Shown here piece by piece: positions 34,766 through 43,909 of a stretch of DNA of 64,000 nucleotides; position 1 is the stretch's first letter; every line of letters starts with the position of its first letter. The position numbers were made by a program, and so were the translations under genes. Origin of the DNA: Nakamurella sp. A5-74 (GTDB lineage: Bacteria; Actinomycetota; Actinomycetes; Mycobacteriales; Nakamurellaceae); assembly GCF_040438885.1 (NCBI RefSeq), contig NZ_CP159218.1, forward strand, positions 310,001-374,000, in the 5' to 3' direction. Below the pieces are notes generated by a model. It was not told the DNA's origin and ran no database searches. It worked only from the letters and a program-made list of their open reading frames with translations.

Positions 34766-35389
34766 ATGACTCCACCAGCGGCGGCCCGCGGCCGGCGAAG
34801 TGCACGGATGAGCGGGGACGAGCGGGAGCGGGCCATCCTGGCCGCGGCCGAGACGCTGCTCGCAGAGCGAACTCTCGACGAGATCTCGATCGACGAGCTG
34901 GCCAGGGCGGCGGGCATCTCCCGGCCGACCTTCTACTTCTACTTCGCCTCCAAGGACGCTGTCCTGCTGCAACTGCTCGATCGGGTGATCGCCGAGGTGG
35001 ATCGCCGTGGGGCCGAGGTGATCCCCGATCCGGCCGCCCCGTCGCCCGATTTCGCCCGCGCCATCAACGTGTTCGTCGAGGTGTTCTCGGAACACCGTGG
35101 GGTGACGGTGGCGACCGTCGCCGCGCGGCTGACCAGCCCGGCGATCCAGGCGCTCTGGTCGGATTCGATGCAGCGTTGGGTCGACCACGTCGCCGCAGTG
35201 ATCGCCGTTGAGCAGGAGCGGGGCGCCGCACCGCGGGGCATCGATCCCGCGCACCTGTCGACGGCGCTCAACACGATGAACGAGCAGGTGCTCTCGGCCA
35301 CCTTCACCGGAACGGTGCCGTTCGTCCCGGAGAACGAAGTCGGCGCGGTCCTGCACACCACCTGGCGGCGGGCGATCTACGGAACCTGA
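34766..35389 (+). CDS. TetR-family regulator (EthR-like)
   Basis: A 207-residue repressor. The N-terminal helix-turn-helix is 'LDEISIDELARAAGISRPTFYFYFASKDAVL' (recognition helix ISRPTFYFYF) at about residues 38-66, the rest a helical ligand-binding and dimer domain. Context (divergent from a Baeyer-Villiger monooxygenase) copies the mycobacterial ethR-ethA pair. TACAGT at 34754-34759 ends 6 nt before ATG 34766, so the mRNA is probably leaderless and the operator lies directly over its promoter, implying autoregulation. Ligand unknown; a ketone or lactone is likely. Confidence 0.9.
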   Translation: MTPPAAARGRRSARMSGDERERAILAAAETLLAERTLDEISIDELARAAGISRPTFYFYFASKDAVLLQLLDRVIAEVDRRGAEVIPDPAAPSPDFARAINVFVEVFSEHRGVTVATVAARLTSPAIQALWSDSMQRWVDHVAAVIAVEQERGAAPRGIDPAHLSTALNTMNEQVLSATFTGTVPFVPENEVGAVLHTTWRRAIYGT

Positions 35390-35535
35390 CGGCGCCCGGC
35401 AGGGTCGGCGGAGGTGGGGTGATGACGGCCTTCAGGTCAGCCGGACGCAACTCGGGGTGGGTGCCGGCGGGCGCTCCGGAATGCGATGTCCGGAACCCGC
35501 GCGACAGTGTCGGTGGGCGGGCATAGGTTCGCCCG

Positions 35536-36528
35536 GTGAGCACACCGATGTCCGCCCCGTCCCGGGCGACCCGCCTACCTGCCCTGCCGCTGGTGATGGC
35601 AGGCACCACCCTGGTGCTGTGGGCCTCGGCCTTCGTCGCGATCCGGCACCTGCAGGACGTCCCACCTGGCGCCCTGGCGCTGGGGCGGACGGCAGTCGGC
35701 ACCGTCGTGCTCGCACTGTTCCTGCTCGTCCGCCGGATCAGGACTCGCCGGCCGATGGTGGTGCCGCGGGGTCGGGACTGGCTGCCCGTCGTCACCGTCG
35801 GGGTGCTGTGGTTCGGCGTCTACATGGTGGCTCTCAACGCCGCCGAGCAGCGGATCGACGCAGGCACGGCGAGCATGCTGGTCCAGATCTCGCCGATCGT
35901 CATCGCGGTGCTGGCCGTGCTGTTCCTGGGCGAGCGACCGCACCGGGGACTGTTCATCGGGCTCGCAGTGGCTTTCACCGGCGTCGTCCTCATCGGATTC
36001 GCCACGTCGTCCGGTGACGGCCGCGGCGACCTGCTCGGCGTGCTGCTGGTGCTGCTCGCGGCGGTGGTCTACTCGGTGAGCGTGATCACCCAGAAGCCGG
36101 TCCTGGCACGGGTTCCGGCTCTCGACATGACGTTCTTCGCCTGCCTCATCGGCACCGTGGCCTGCCTGCCGTTCAGCGGGCAGCTGGTGTCGGTGATCGA
36201 CACTGCGCCGGCTGGGAACCTGTGGTGGATCGTCTACCTCGGGGTCTTTCCGACGGCCGTCGCTTTCACCTCCTGGGCGGTGGCACTCACGGCGATGTCT
36301 GCGTCCTCATTGGGGGTGACGACCTACTTGGTGCCGCTGATCACCGTCCTGCTGGCGTGGCTGCTGCTCTCCGAGACGCCCCCGTGGCTGGCGTTCGTCG
36401 GCGGGGTGCTGTCGTTGGTCGGGGTCGGCATCGCCCGAAGAAGACCAAGGGTCGAACCGGCCCGGCGATCTCACGAGGACGACGCATCTCATCCGCCGCC
36501 GGTGCGACGCGGTCGACCCGGGAGGTGA
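35536..36528 (+). CDS. DMT-superfamily (EamA) transporter
   Basis: A 330-residue membrane protein with about ten hydrophobic segments in two EamA repeats (first: 'MAGTTLVLWASAFVAIR', 'IAVLAVLFLGERPHRG'; second: 'LLGVLLVLLAAVVYSVSVI', 'TVLLAWLLLSETPPWLAFVGG'). The 'L-G-E-R-P' and 'L-S-E-T-P-P-W' ends of helices 4 and 9 are typical. Such proteins export amino acids or other metabolites. TAGGTT at 35524-35529 ends 6 nt before GTG 35536, consistent with a leaderless mRNA. The C-terminal tail is basic and cytosolic. No operon partners; substrate unknown. Confidence 0.88.
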   Translation: MSTPMSAPSRATRLPALPLVMAGTTLVLWASAFVAIRHLQDVPPGALALGRTAVGTVVLALFLLVRRIRTRRPMVVPRGRDWLPVVTVGVLWFGVYMVALNAAEQRIDAGTASMLVQISPIVIAVLAVLFLGERPHRGLFIGLAVAFTGVVLIGFATSSGDGRGDLLGVLLVLLAAVVYSVSVITQKPVLARVPALDMTFFACLIGTVACLPFSGQLVSVIDTAPAGNLWWIVYLGVFPTAVAFTSWAVALTAMSASSLGVTTYLVPLITVLLAWLLLSETPPWLAFVGGVLSLVGVGIARRRPRVEPARRSHEDDASHPPPVRRGRPGR

Positions 36529-36703
36529 GCTCGGTGGGGGCTGCCGAAACCTCACCACCTCTACAGCGCTCAGCGATCACGCCTGGTAGGACGACAGCGA
36601 CTGTCTTGCAGGGGAGTCTGGGAGCCGAGCCATCGAGATGTGTTGACGGCAACGCCGAACTGCCGTTCCGACCCGAATACTCGTCTGGCCTAGGGTCGGC
36701 TGA

Positions 36704-37531
36704 ATGGATGACCTCCCCCCGAGCGAGGCGCCGCTGCCCGATTTCGGGTGGGTCGCCGTCCGACTCGGCCTGAGTGGGGCGTCCGTACTGCGTAGCACCG
36801 ACGGCCGGCGGTATCGCAAGTCCGTCAGTGGCGTGCAGGCCCGGACGGATCTGATCGCCGAACGCGATCGTCTGTTCTGGCTCGCCCGGATCGGATTCCC
36901 GGCCGCCCGGGTGATCGACTGGACCGAGAACGGCTCAGCATCAACGGCAACGCTGACCACGGCGACAGTGCCGGGAGTGCCGATCTCGAGTGTGTCCGGA
37001 TCCGATGCCGGGATCGCGACCCGCTCATTGGCGCTGCTGCTGCGGGATCTGCATGCGGTGCCGACCGCGTCGTGCCCGTTCGACCGCACGTTGTCGGTGA
37101 CGGTCCCGCGGGCGCAGTCGGCCGTCGCCGACGGCCTGGTGGACGTCGATGACTTCGACGCCGAGCGCGGTGGACTACCTCCGTCGCAGGTGCTGCAGCA
37201 ATTGATCAAGGCTGCTCCCCGCGCAGCCACGGCCGAGTCGGCGGACCTCGTCGTCTGCCACGGTGATGCCTGCCTGCCCAACGTGCTGGTCGATCCGGAG
37301 ACCTTCCGGCCGACGGGGATCGTCGACGTGGGCCGACTCGGAGTCGCCGACCGGCACAAGGACCTGGCGCTGGCCACTCGCAGCCTGGCCGACCCGGAGC
37401 TCAACCCCGCATTCGGACCGAGCTGCGCCGAGCTGTTCGTCGAAACCTATGTCATCGCAACCGGTCTGGAGCCGGCACGGGTGGATCCTGAGCGGATCGC
37501 TTTCTACCGGCTGCTGGATGAGTTCTTCTGA
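36704..37531 (+). CDS. Aminoglycoside 3'-phosphotransferase-like kinase
   Basis: A 275-residue kinase of the APH(3') group, which phosphorylate the 3'-hydroxyl of kanamycin-type antibiotics. Key residues are all present: ATP lysine region 'RRYRKSV' (K39), the catalytic loop H186-G-D188-A-C-L-P-N193, and the metal motif I-V-D208-V-G-R-L-G-V-A-D with 'DLALATRSL' after it, close to the APH(3')-II pattern 'CGRLGVADRYQDIALATR'. The C-terminal F-Y-R-L-L-D-E-F-F ending is also typical. TAGGGT at 36691-36696 ends 7 nt before ATG 36704 (leaderless). Activity on real drugs is not certain; chromosomal members may act on other sugars. Confidence 0.87.
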   Translation: MDDLPPSEAPLPDFGWVAVRLGLSGASVLRSTDGRRYRKSVSGVQARTDLIAERDRLFWLARIGFPAARVIDWTENGSASTATLTTATVPGVPISSVSGSDAGIATRSLALLLRDLHAVPTASCPFDRTLSVTVPRAQSAVADGLVDVDDFDAERGGLPPSQVLQQLIKAAPRAATAESADLVVCHGDACLPNVLVDPETFRPTGIVDVGRLGVADRHKDLALATRSLADPELNPAFGPSCAELFVETYVIATGLEPARVDPERIAFYRLLDEFF

Positions 37532-37534
37532 GGG

Positions 37535-37797
37535 AAACGACCGTGGAGTCCGCGAAGGTGGCGGGGAAACGGCCGTGTGGTCCGCGAACGTGGGGCGTAG
37601 ACGACCGTGTGGTCCGAATGTGGCGCGTACACGACCGTGTGGTCCGCGAAGGTGGCGGGTAAACGACCGTGGAGTCCGCGAAGGTGGCGCGTAAACGACC
37701 GTGGCGTCCGCGAACGTGGCGGGTAAACGACCGTGGAGTCCGCGAAGGTGGCGCGTGAACGACCGTGGAGTCCGCGAAGGTGGCGGGTAAACGACCG
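37535..37797 (+). repeat. 32-bp tandem repeat array, locus 1 (eight units plus a part)
   Basis: Eight near-identical 32-bp units and the first part of a ninth fill the whole gap between the convergent kinase and GGDEF-EAL genes. Each unit has GACCGT, then GTCCGCGAAGGTGG, then a variable GCGGGT/GCGCGT end. CCGC and GCGG within the unit can form a small stem. There are no unique spacers, so this is not CRISPR. One unit has a 1-nt deletion. The same family occurs at 48216-48468. Confidence 0.92.
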
Positions 37798-39423
37798 TCA
37801 GGTCAGCGATGGCGGCGTGGCAGCTTCGGTCTCGAGGAGCGCGGTGATCGCCTCGGCTGATTGCGGCACGCCGAACAGGTACCCCTGGGCGCGGGTGAAA
37901 CCCAGCTCCACCAGGGTTTCTGCCTGCTGCTCTGTCTCGACGCCCTCCACGACCACCGACAGTCCGACGGACTCGACGAGGTGGAAGATCGCGCCGACGA
38001 ACCGGCGCTGTACCGGGTCCTCGACGATCGTCGAGATCAAGCTGCGATCGACCTTGACGGTGTGGATCGGCAGCCGGCGCAGGTAGGAGATCGATGAGTA
38101 GCCGGTGCCGAAATCGTCGATCTGCAGCTGGATTCCCTGCGCCTGCAGATCGGCAAGGGCGTCGGCTCCGACCGGATCCTCGCTCATCAGAACCGATTCG
38201 GAGATCTCCAACGCGATGAAGTCGCTGGAGACCTGATAGGTGCTGAGGGTGTTGGCCACGAACTCCGCCAGACCCGGTCTCCGCAGTTCCACCGGAGAGA
38301 CGTTGAGGTGCATCCGGAACTCGCGATCTCCGATCAGCGGCAGCCAGGCGGCCACCTGGGAGACCGCCGTCCGGGAGACCCACCGTCCGAGGTCGACGAT
38401 CAGGCCGGATTCCTCGGCGATCCGGATGAACTCCTCGGGCATGATCAACCCGCGGTGCGGATGGTGCCAGCGGACCAGCGCCTCGACCCCGATCAGCCGG
38501 CGGCTCGGCAGCGCGATGATCGGCTGGTAGGTCAAGCGAAGGTGGCCGTTGTGGATGGCCGTCCCCAACTCCGAGACCACCCGTAGCCGACGCTGCACCG
38601 CATGGTGCATGGCCTGCTCGTAGACCAGAACCCGGGCCCGGCCGTTGGTCTTCGCCTCGTACATGGCGGTGTCGGCGTCGCGCAGCAGCAGGTCGGCGCT
38701 GTCCCCGTACTCGGCGATCCGGACACCGATGCTCGCATGCACCCAGACCGAGCGGCCGTGAACGGTCAACGGAACCTTCATCGCCTCGAGCGCCTGGTCG
38801 GCGATCTCCACCGCGGCCGCCGATCCGACACCCGGCATGACGATCGCGAACTCGTCACCACCCAACCGGGCGACCGTGTCGACTTCTCGGACGACGGAGT
38901 TGAGCCGCCGGGCCACCTCGACGAGGACGGCGTCACCCGCGGTGTGGCCCAGGGAGTCGTTGATGGTCTTGAAGCCGTCCAGGTCGAGCAGCATGACGGC
39001 CGGTTGGTCAGCTGCCGGACCGGCCGAGGTGTCGATCGCCTGGCCCACGCGCTCGGCGAACAGTGAACGGTTCGCCAAGCCGGTCAGCGGATCGCGCAGG
39101 GCGAGGCGCTCGAGTTCGCTCTGGGCGCGCCGGAGCAGTTCGGTGCGCTCCTCGACCCTGGCCTCCAGCCCCGAGTAGACGTCCTGCAGTTCTTCGGCGA
39201 GCAGATTGATCCCGGTGATGACGGCGTCGATCGGGTCCTGGGCCGACGAGGGAGCCAGGCGCGCCGCGAGGTTCCCGGAAGCCAGTTCGACGATCAGCTC
39301 GACCAGGTCGGGCAGCCGTTGATCCATCCCGTCAGGGTTCGACGGAACCGGGTGCTCGGCCGCAGCATCCGCGGGCTGGTGCCGGTCTTCACCGGTGGTC
39401 CGCGGGTCGTCGTGGTTGGTCAC
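37798..39423 (-). CDS. Soluble GGDEF-EAL cyclic-di-GMP protein
   Basis: A 541-residue cytosolic protein. Residues about 45-85 ('LASGNLAARLAPSS...', 'ITGINLLAEEL') look like a HAMP-type helix pair without membrane spans, then a coiled coil. The GGDEF domain (about 110-270) keeps the active motif G-G-D-E-F in 'VARLGGDEFAIVM', so diguanylate cyclase activity is possible. The EAL domain (about 285-530) keeps E-A-L-V-R-W, 'DDFGTGYSSISYL' and 'KVDRSLI', so phosphodiesterase activity is also possible. No sensor domain is visible. GTG 39423 is the only plausible start. Its stop codon touches the tandem repeat array. Confidence 0.92.
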   Translation of the reverse strand: MTNHDDPRTTGEDRHQPADAAAEHPVPSNPDGMDQRLPDLVELIVELASGNLAARLAPSSAQDPIDAVITGINLLAEELQDVYSGLEARVEERTELLRRAQSELERLALRDPLTGLANRSLFAERVGQAIDTSAGPAADQPAVMLLDLDGFKTINDSLGHTAGDAVLVEVARRLNSVVREVDTVARLGGDEFAIVMPGVGSAAAVEIADQALEAMKVPLTVHGRSVWVHASIGVRIAEYGDSADLLLRDADTAMYEAKTNGRARVLVYEQAMHHAVQRRLRVVSELGTAIHNGHLRLTYQPIIALPSRRLIGVEALVRWHHPHRGLIMPEEFIRIAEESGLIVDLGRWVSRTAVSQVAAWLPLIGDREFRMHLNVSPVELRRPGLAEFVANTLSTYQVSSDFIALEISESVLMSEDPVGADALADLQAQGIQLQIDDFGTGYSSISYLRRLPIHTVKVDRSLISTIVEDPVQRRFVGAIFHLVESVGLSVVVEGVETEQQAETLVELGFTRAQGYLFGVPQSAEAITALLETEAATPPSLT

Positions 39424-39462
39424 CGCGAACGTCCACCCTGCCGTACTGCGCCGCGGAGGCGA

Positions 39463-41112
39463 TCAGAAGCTGCGCGACCCGCCACCTCCGCCACCTCCCC
39501 GGGAGAACCCGCCACCACCGCGGGAGAACCCGCCACCGCCGAAGCTGCGCGAGCTGCCGCCGCCGAAGGTCCGGGAGCGGCCGCCGCCCGACCCCCATCC
39601 GCCACCGCCTCCGCTCCAGCCACCACCCCAGCCGCGAGAGCTGCTGCGCCCCATCGCATTGCCCAACCAGAAGCTCGTCCAGTTCGAACCCGAACCACCG
39701 GATCCGGAGCCCCAGCCGCCACCGTTTTGGTCGCGCTGGGCGGCGACCCGGTCGGCCTCCGCTTTGCGCTCAGCGGCCTGCGCCGCCTTCTGGAGTGCGT
39801 CGAGCTGGGTGGAGATGTCCTGCACCTTGGTGCGGACCGCGCGATCCAGCGTGATCACCTGGCCCAGCCCGGTTTCCAGCGCAACTGCCTGGGTCCGGAC
39901 CTCGTTCTCGATGCGGTTCAGCTCTTGCGCGGGCTGGCCCGAGACCTCCCCGGTCACCGGTGCCGCGCCCAGCGCCTTGACCGCACTGACCCCGGACTCC
40001 CAGTCGCGGAGCTGCGTGCGGGCCGCCTCGACCTCCTGCGACCAGGCGACCTCCCAGCCGGGTGCCTTGCGCAGCAGGGCGATCCGACGGTCCAGAGCGT
40101 CGACGTGTGCGGCCGTCGTGCGCAGGTGTTTCTGCTGGTCGTCCGGATCGCCCATCGCGTCGGCGAACCGCAGATCCGATTGCGCACCGGTGAGATCCAG
40201 CTCGAGCTGGTCCTGCAGAGGACTGTCCGGGATGGACGGCACCAAAAGCTGGTCCTGGTCCAGTCGGGTCCGCAGATCGGTGGTGGTGCTGAGGTTCTCG
40301 CTGCGGACGCCGTCCAGCCGGGTCTTCTCCGCGGCTGCCGCGCGACGCTCGGTGATGCCGCGGCGAACCTTCCGGAAGACGACGACCAGGACGAGCAGGG
40401 CGAGCAGTCCCAGGATCAGCCACCACCCGTTGCCCGAGCTGTTGTTGCCCCTGCTGTTGTTGCCCCTGCTGTTGTTGCCACTGGTGCTGCTGCCGCCGAC
40501 GGACCCCGGGGACAGGTCACCGGAAAGGCCCCTGCTCGCGGTCTCGATGCCGCTGATCAGACCCCCGGCCCAGTCACCGTCGGCGAAGTCGGACGACATC
40601 GCGGAGAAGACGTCCTCCTCGTAGGCATCCAGACCGACCGACGATCCCCAGTGGGCGTCCATCTTCCGGACATCCGGTGCCACGGCGAGGATCAGGGCCG
40701 TGCTGGCAGCGCCACTGCCGGTCCACCCGACCCGCGAACCCTCGTCTTTGAGCCAACCGGTGAGTTCACCGCTGCGGATGTCGGAGGTCGCGACGTACAG
40801 CCGGACCGAACTCGGGAGCTCGCGCGCCGCCGACCTGATCCGTGACTCGTCCGACGAACTCAGCACGTCCGCGTCGTCGACGATCGTCACCGAGGCCGCG
40901 GCCAGCTGCGCGGACGCCACGCGATGCGCTGCGTTCCCGCGATCCCCGGTTGCGGCGGTGAGCTGGACGCCGGAGGCCGATGATGCTGCTGCGGTCTGCT
41001 GGCCGGCGAGCAGGAGCACGGCGCAGATGCCGATCGCCGACACCGCTGCGGCCAGCTTCGCAAGAGCGCCGTGGGTCCGGCCGCGGGACGTGCTCGAAGC
41101 GTGGGGGCGCAT
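39463..41112 (-). CDS. TPM-domain membrane protein with glycine-rich tail
   Basis: About 549 residues from ATG 41112 (an in-frame TTG at 41157 is the alternative). Layout: signal peptide with a hydrophobic run ('AVSAIGICAVLLLAG'), an extracytoplasmic TPM domain ('VTIVDDADVLSSSDESRIRSAARELPSSV', only its ends matter), a G-N-N-S-R repeat, a membrane helix (WWLILGLLALLVLVVVF), a long helical cytosolic part (about 265-480), and a tail of Gly/Ser/Trp ending GGGGGGGSRSF. TPM proteins help photosystem repair in plants and are of unknown function in bacteria. TAGGCT lies 8 nt before ATG 41112. Confidence 0.85.
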   Translation of the reverse strand: MRPHASSTSRGRTHGALAKLAAAVSAIGICAVLLLAGQQTAAASSASGVQLTAATGDRGNAAHRVASAQLAAASVTIVDDADVLSSSDESRIRSAARELPSSVRLYVATSDIRSGELTGWLKDEGSRVGWTGSGAASTALILAVAPDVRKMDAHWGSSVGLDAYEEDVFSAMSSDFADGDWAGGLISGIETASRGLSGDLSPGSVGGSSTSGNNSRGNNSRGNNSSGNGWWLILGLLALLVLVVVFRKVRRGITERRAAAAEKTRLDGVRSENLSTTTDLRTRLDQDQLLVPSIPDSPLQDQLELDLTGAQSDLRFADAMGDPDDQQKHLRTTAAHVDALDRRIALLRKAPGWEVAWSQEVEAARTQLRDWESGVSAVKALGAAPVTGEVSGQPAQELNRIENEVRTQAVALETGLGQVITLDRAVRTKVQDISTQLDALQKAAQAAERKAEADRVAAQRDQNGGGWGSGSGGSGSNWTSFWLGNAMGRSSSRGWGGGWSGGGGGWGSGGGRSRTFGGGSSRSFGGGGFSRGGGGFSRGGGGGGGSRSF

Positions 41113-41214
41113 GAGAACTGAGCCTAGTTGGCCGGTGACCGACTGCGTCCGTCCCAACCAGGGACGGCGCAGAAAAATGACCGGACGCGGGGCCTGCGTG
41201 GTGACATGAGCCGA

Positions 41215-41622
41215 TCAGGCAGTGTCGGCCGCGGTGCAGACGGCACACACCCCGAACAGCTCGAGCTCGTGGTTGATGTCGGCGTAACCGAACTCCGCGG
41301 CGACCGCACGGGCCCAGCGCTCGACGCTCGGCGCTTCCACCTCCTGGGTGCGGCCGCAGGTGCGGCACACCAGGTGGTGATGGTGCTGGGCATCGCCGCA
41401 CTGCCGGTAGAGGATCTCCCCGGAATCGCGTCGGACGGTGTCCAGGTCGCCGCCACCCGCCATGTCCTGCAGCGCCCGGTACACGGTGGCGAGGCCGATC
41501 GTCGAGCCCGAACCGCGGAGCACCGAGTGGAGATCCTGGGCGGAGATGAACTCGTCGGTCCCGGCCAGCGCAGCGAGGATCGCAGCCCGCTGCGAGGTGT
41601 TGCGGCGCTGGGTGGCGACCAT
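41215..41622 (-). CDS. zur: Fur-family regulator, Zur-like
   Basis: A 135-residue metalloregulator. N-terminal winged helix ('QRAAILAALAGTDEFISAQDL', 'IGLATVYRALQDM'), regulatory-site histidines in 'DAQHHHHLVCRTCG', and two structural C-x-x-C pairs (CRTC and CAVC) that hold zinc. Length and the 'H-H-H-H-L-V-C-R-x-C-G' pattern match Zur, which represses zinc uptake genes when zinc is bound; FurA is less likely. No zinc transporter gene lies next to it, and the Mn-type operon has a different regulator. ATG 41622 is the only start that keeps the helix intact. Confidence 0.9.
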   Translation of the reverse strand: MVATQRRNTSQRAAILAALAGTDEFISAQDLHSVLRGSGSTIGLATVYRALQDMAGGGDLDTVRRDSGEILYRQCGDAQHHHHLVCRTCGRTQEVEAPSVERWARAVAAEFGYADINHELELFGVCAVCTAADTA

Positions 41623-41732
41623 GCGGGGTGACTCCGACCGACTCAGGACTCCTCCGGGGGATCCCGGAGCACGCTCTGCAGCCTACTGATTCTCGGGTGC
41701 CGGGACGCGGGAGCCGAGCTAGCATCCCGGCC

Positions 41733-42434
41733 ATGACCGCCCGATTGCGTGCCCTCGCGTTCGACTCGGTCAATCCTGAACGGCCGGCCACGTTCTGGGC
41801 TCGGCTGCTGGATCGCCTGGTGGTCCGGGATGCCGGGGCTCTGCTGCTGCCGGGTGCGTTGGATCAGGTCACCCTGCGGTTCGTGGCCGCGGAGACGGTC
41901 GAGGTCGGCCAGAACCCACTGCACCTGCACCTGACCGGTGACGACGTGCCGCTGCAGGACACCGTGGTCTCGGCGCTCGGACTGGGTGCGACGGAGCTGG
42001 ATCTCGGTAATCCCCCCGACGCGGACTTCGTCGTGCTGGCCGACCCGGACGGCAACGAGTTCTGTGTGCTGGAGGGCGGCAACTCCTGGGTCGCGGACTG
42101 CGGCTTCCTCGGCGAGGTCGCCTGCGACGGTTCGCGCGCGGTCGGTGTGTTCTGGTCGGCGGCGCTGGGTTGGCCGCTCGTCTGGGACTCCGGCGCCGAG
42201 ACGGCCGTCCAGTCCCCGAACGGCGGTACCAAGATCTCCTGGGGCGGCGAGGAAGCGCCGACGGAACCCCGGGTGAGCAGGCAGCGTTTCGAGCTGGTCA
42301 CCCCGCAGGCCGAGCTCGTCGCGGAGGTAACGAGGCTGGAGGTCCTGGGAGCCACCGTGATGGGCACGCCGGTCGGGCGCACCCACCGACTGGCCGACCC
42401 CGACGGCAACGAGTTCACCGTCTCGCCCGGGTGA
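41733..42434 (+). CDS. VOC (glyoxalase-like) family protein, two domains
   Basis: A 233-residue protein built of two vicinal-oxygen-chelate modules. Each ends in the same motif: 'LADPDGNEFCVLEG' near residue 110 and 'LADPDGNEFTVSPG' at the C-terminus. The first module starts 'LRALAFDSVNPERPATFWARLLD', the glyoxalase_6-type beginning. Actinobacterial members are of unknown substrate; some give drug resistance. TAGCAT at 41720-41725 ends 7 nt before ATG 41733, so the mRNA is probably leaderless. It is divergent from zur. Confidence 0.88.
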   Translation: MTARLRALAFDSVNPERPATFWARLLDRLVVRDAGALLLPGALDQVTLRFVAAETVEVGQNPLHLHLTGDDVPLQDTVVSALGLGATELDLGNPPDADFVVLADPDGNEFCVLEGGNSWVADCGFLGEVACDGSRAVGVFWSAALGWPLVWDSGAETAVQSPNGGTKISWGGEEAPTEPRVSRQRFELVTPQAELVAEVTRLEVLGATVMGTPVGRTHRLADPDGNEFTVSPG

Positions 42435-42526
42435 GCCGGGCCGCGACGGCGGGTGGGACGGACCGGGCCTCCCGCGTCGACAAGCGGCGCGCACTGTCGT
42501 CGTCCTGGCGGGGCGGAGCGAGTCGG

Positions 42527-43798
42527 TCAGACCCGACCGGTGTTCGGTGGGCCCGCGTCGGTCGGATCCAGGTCGGTGAGTTCTTCAGGATTCGGGAGGC
42601 GGGACAGGAAGCGGAACGCTGCCAGCGTGATCAGCGTGGCGATTCCCCCGGCGACGAGGAACGGTGCGCGCAGGTCGACCCGTCCCAGCGCCCCTCCCAG
42701 CAGCGATCCGAGGGGCATGGTGCCCCACAGCAGAGTGCGCCAGGTGCCGTGGACCCGCCCCAGCAAGCGACCTGGGATCGCGGCCTGCCGCAGGGACATC
42801 ACCAGGATGTTCCACACCGTGGTGCCGCCGGCCGAGATGAGGTAGCCCACGGCGACCACGCCGATCGTCGGGAACACTCCCATCAGGACGAGCGCCAGTA
42901 GCGAAACGGTCTGCGCCACTGCCATCACCGGACCGGCTCGGTATCGCTCCTTCAGGCGGCTGGTCAGACCGGCGGCCAGCAGTGACCCCAGTGCGCCGCA
43001 GAGCAGGAATGCGCCGTACCAGCCTTCCGACAGACCGACCCGGTCGAGGACGTAGAGCACCGTCGTCGCGGTCGCCGCGGAGAACAACAGCCCGACCGCG
43101 ATGCTGATCAACCACAGCTTCCGCAGCATCAGGTTGCCCAGGATGAAGCGGAACCCATCGGCGAACTGTCGGTACCAGGCAACCTGCGGCGCACCGGTCG
43201 GATCGATGCGATGAGCTCCGGCGGCAGCTGTCGGCAGGAACACGGCCAGCACCGCCGCAACCGCATAGGACACCGTGTTGACGCCCAACGGCACCACCAC
43301 CGACACGGCGAACAATGCAGAGGTGAGCGGACCGGACAAGAACCGCTCGACGACTATTTCGCCGGCTTCGACCCGGGAATTGGCTCGCGGCAGATCCGAT
43401 CTCGCGACGATCGACGGCAGGACGGCACGAAGAGCTCCGTCGTAGATCGTCTCGAACGCCCCGTAGGTGAACACGACGAGGTAGAGCCACCAGATGGTCA
43501 ACGTGTTCGTTGCGGACAGCGTCAGCAGGAGCCCAGCGACCAGGGTTCGGACCCCGTTGGCCAGGGTCATGGCCCTACGCCGGTCGATGCGGTCCAGGAG
43601 GATCCCCGCCGGGATGGCGAAGAACAGCCACGGCAACATCGCGACGGCCGCAATCCCTGACACCAGAAGCGGATCGTCGGTCAGCCGCGCCGCCAGCAGC
43701 GGGGCCGCCACCCTGGCAACACCGTCTCCGAGACTGGAGCTGACGTTCGCCACCACGACGTTCCGTACAGCACGCCCGAGCGGTTGACCCTTCCCCAC
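42527..43798 (-). CDS. MFS transporter
   Basis: A 423-residue membrane protein with about twelve hydrophobic segments, of the MFS group containing macrolide efflux-like MefA proteins. Seen: N-terminal 'NVSSSLGDGVARVAAPLLAA', the loop motif 'GILLDRIDRRRAMTLAN' (D-R-x-x-R-R) between helices 2 and 3, and 'GTVWNILVMSLRQAAIPGRLLGRVHGTWRTL', of which the 'R-x-R-x-I-P-x-x-L-L-G-R-V' type motif is diagnostic for this branch. On the minus strand TAGGCT at 43810-43805 ends 6 nt before GTG 43798, so the mRNA is likely leaderless. It diverges from phzF. Substrate unknown. Confidence 0.88.
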   Translation of the reverse strand: MGKGQPLGRAVRNVVVANVSSSLGDGVARVAAPLLAARLTDDPLLVSGIAAVAMLPWLFFAIPAGILLDRIDRRRAMTLANGVRTLVAGLLLTLSATNTLTIWWLYLVVFTYGAFETIYDGALRAVLPSIVARSDLPRANSRVEAGEIVVERFLSGPLTSALFAVSVVVPLGVNTVSYAVAAVLAVFLPTAAAGAHRIDPTGAPQVAWYRQFADGFRFILGNLMLRKLWLISIAVGLLFSAATATTVLYVLDRVGLSEGWYGAFLLCGALGSLLAAGLTSRLKERYRAGPVMAVAQTVSLLALVLMGVFPTIGVVAVGYLISAGGTTVWNILVMSLRQAAIPGRLLGRVHGTWRTLLWGTMPLGSLLGGALGRVDLRAPFLVAGGIATLITLAAFRFLSRLPNPEELTDLDPTDAGPPNTGRV

Positions 43799-43909
43799 CG
43801 GCAGAGCCTAGTAGGGCCAGCTCGCCTCGGTGGAGGACCGAGCGCCCCGCCGGGTCCGGGTGCAGGAGTCGGTCGCAGCCCTGGATCGTCGACGGGGAAA
43901 GATGCGCTC

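Noticed and set aside
37535..37797. CRISPR array
   Set aside because: The period equals the unit; there are no unique spacers between repeats and no cas genes.
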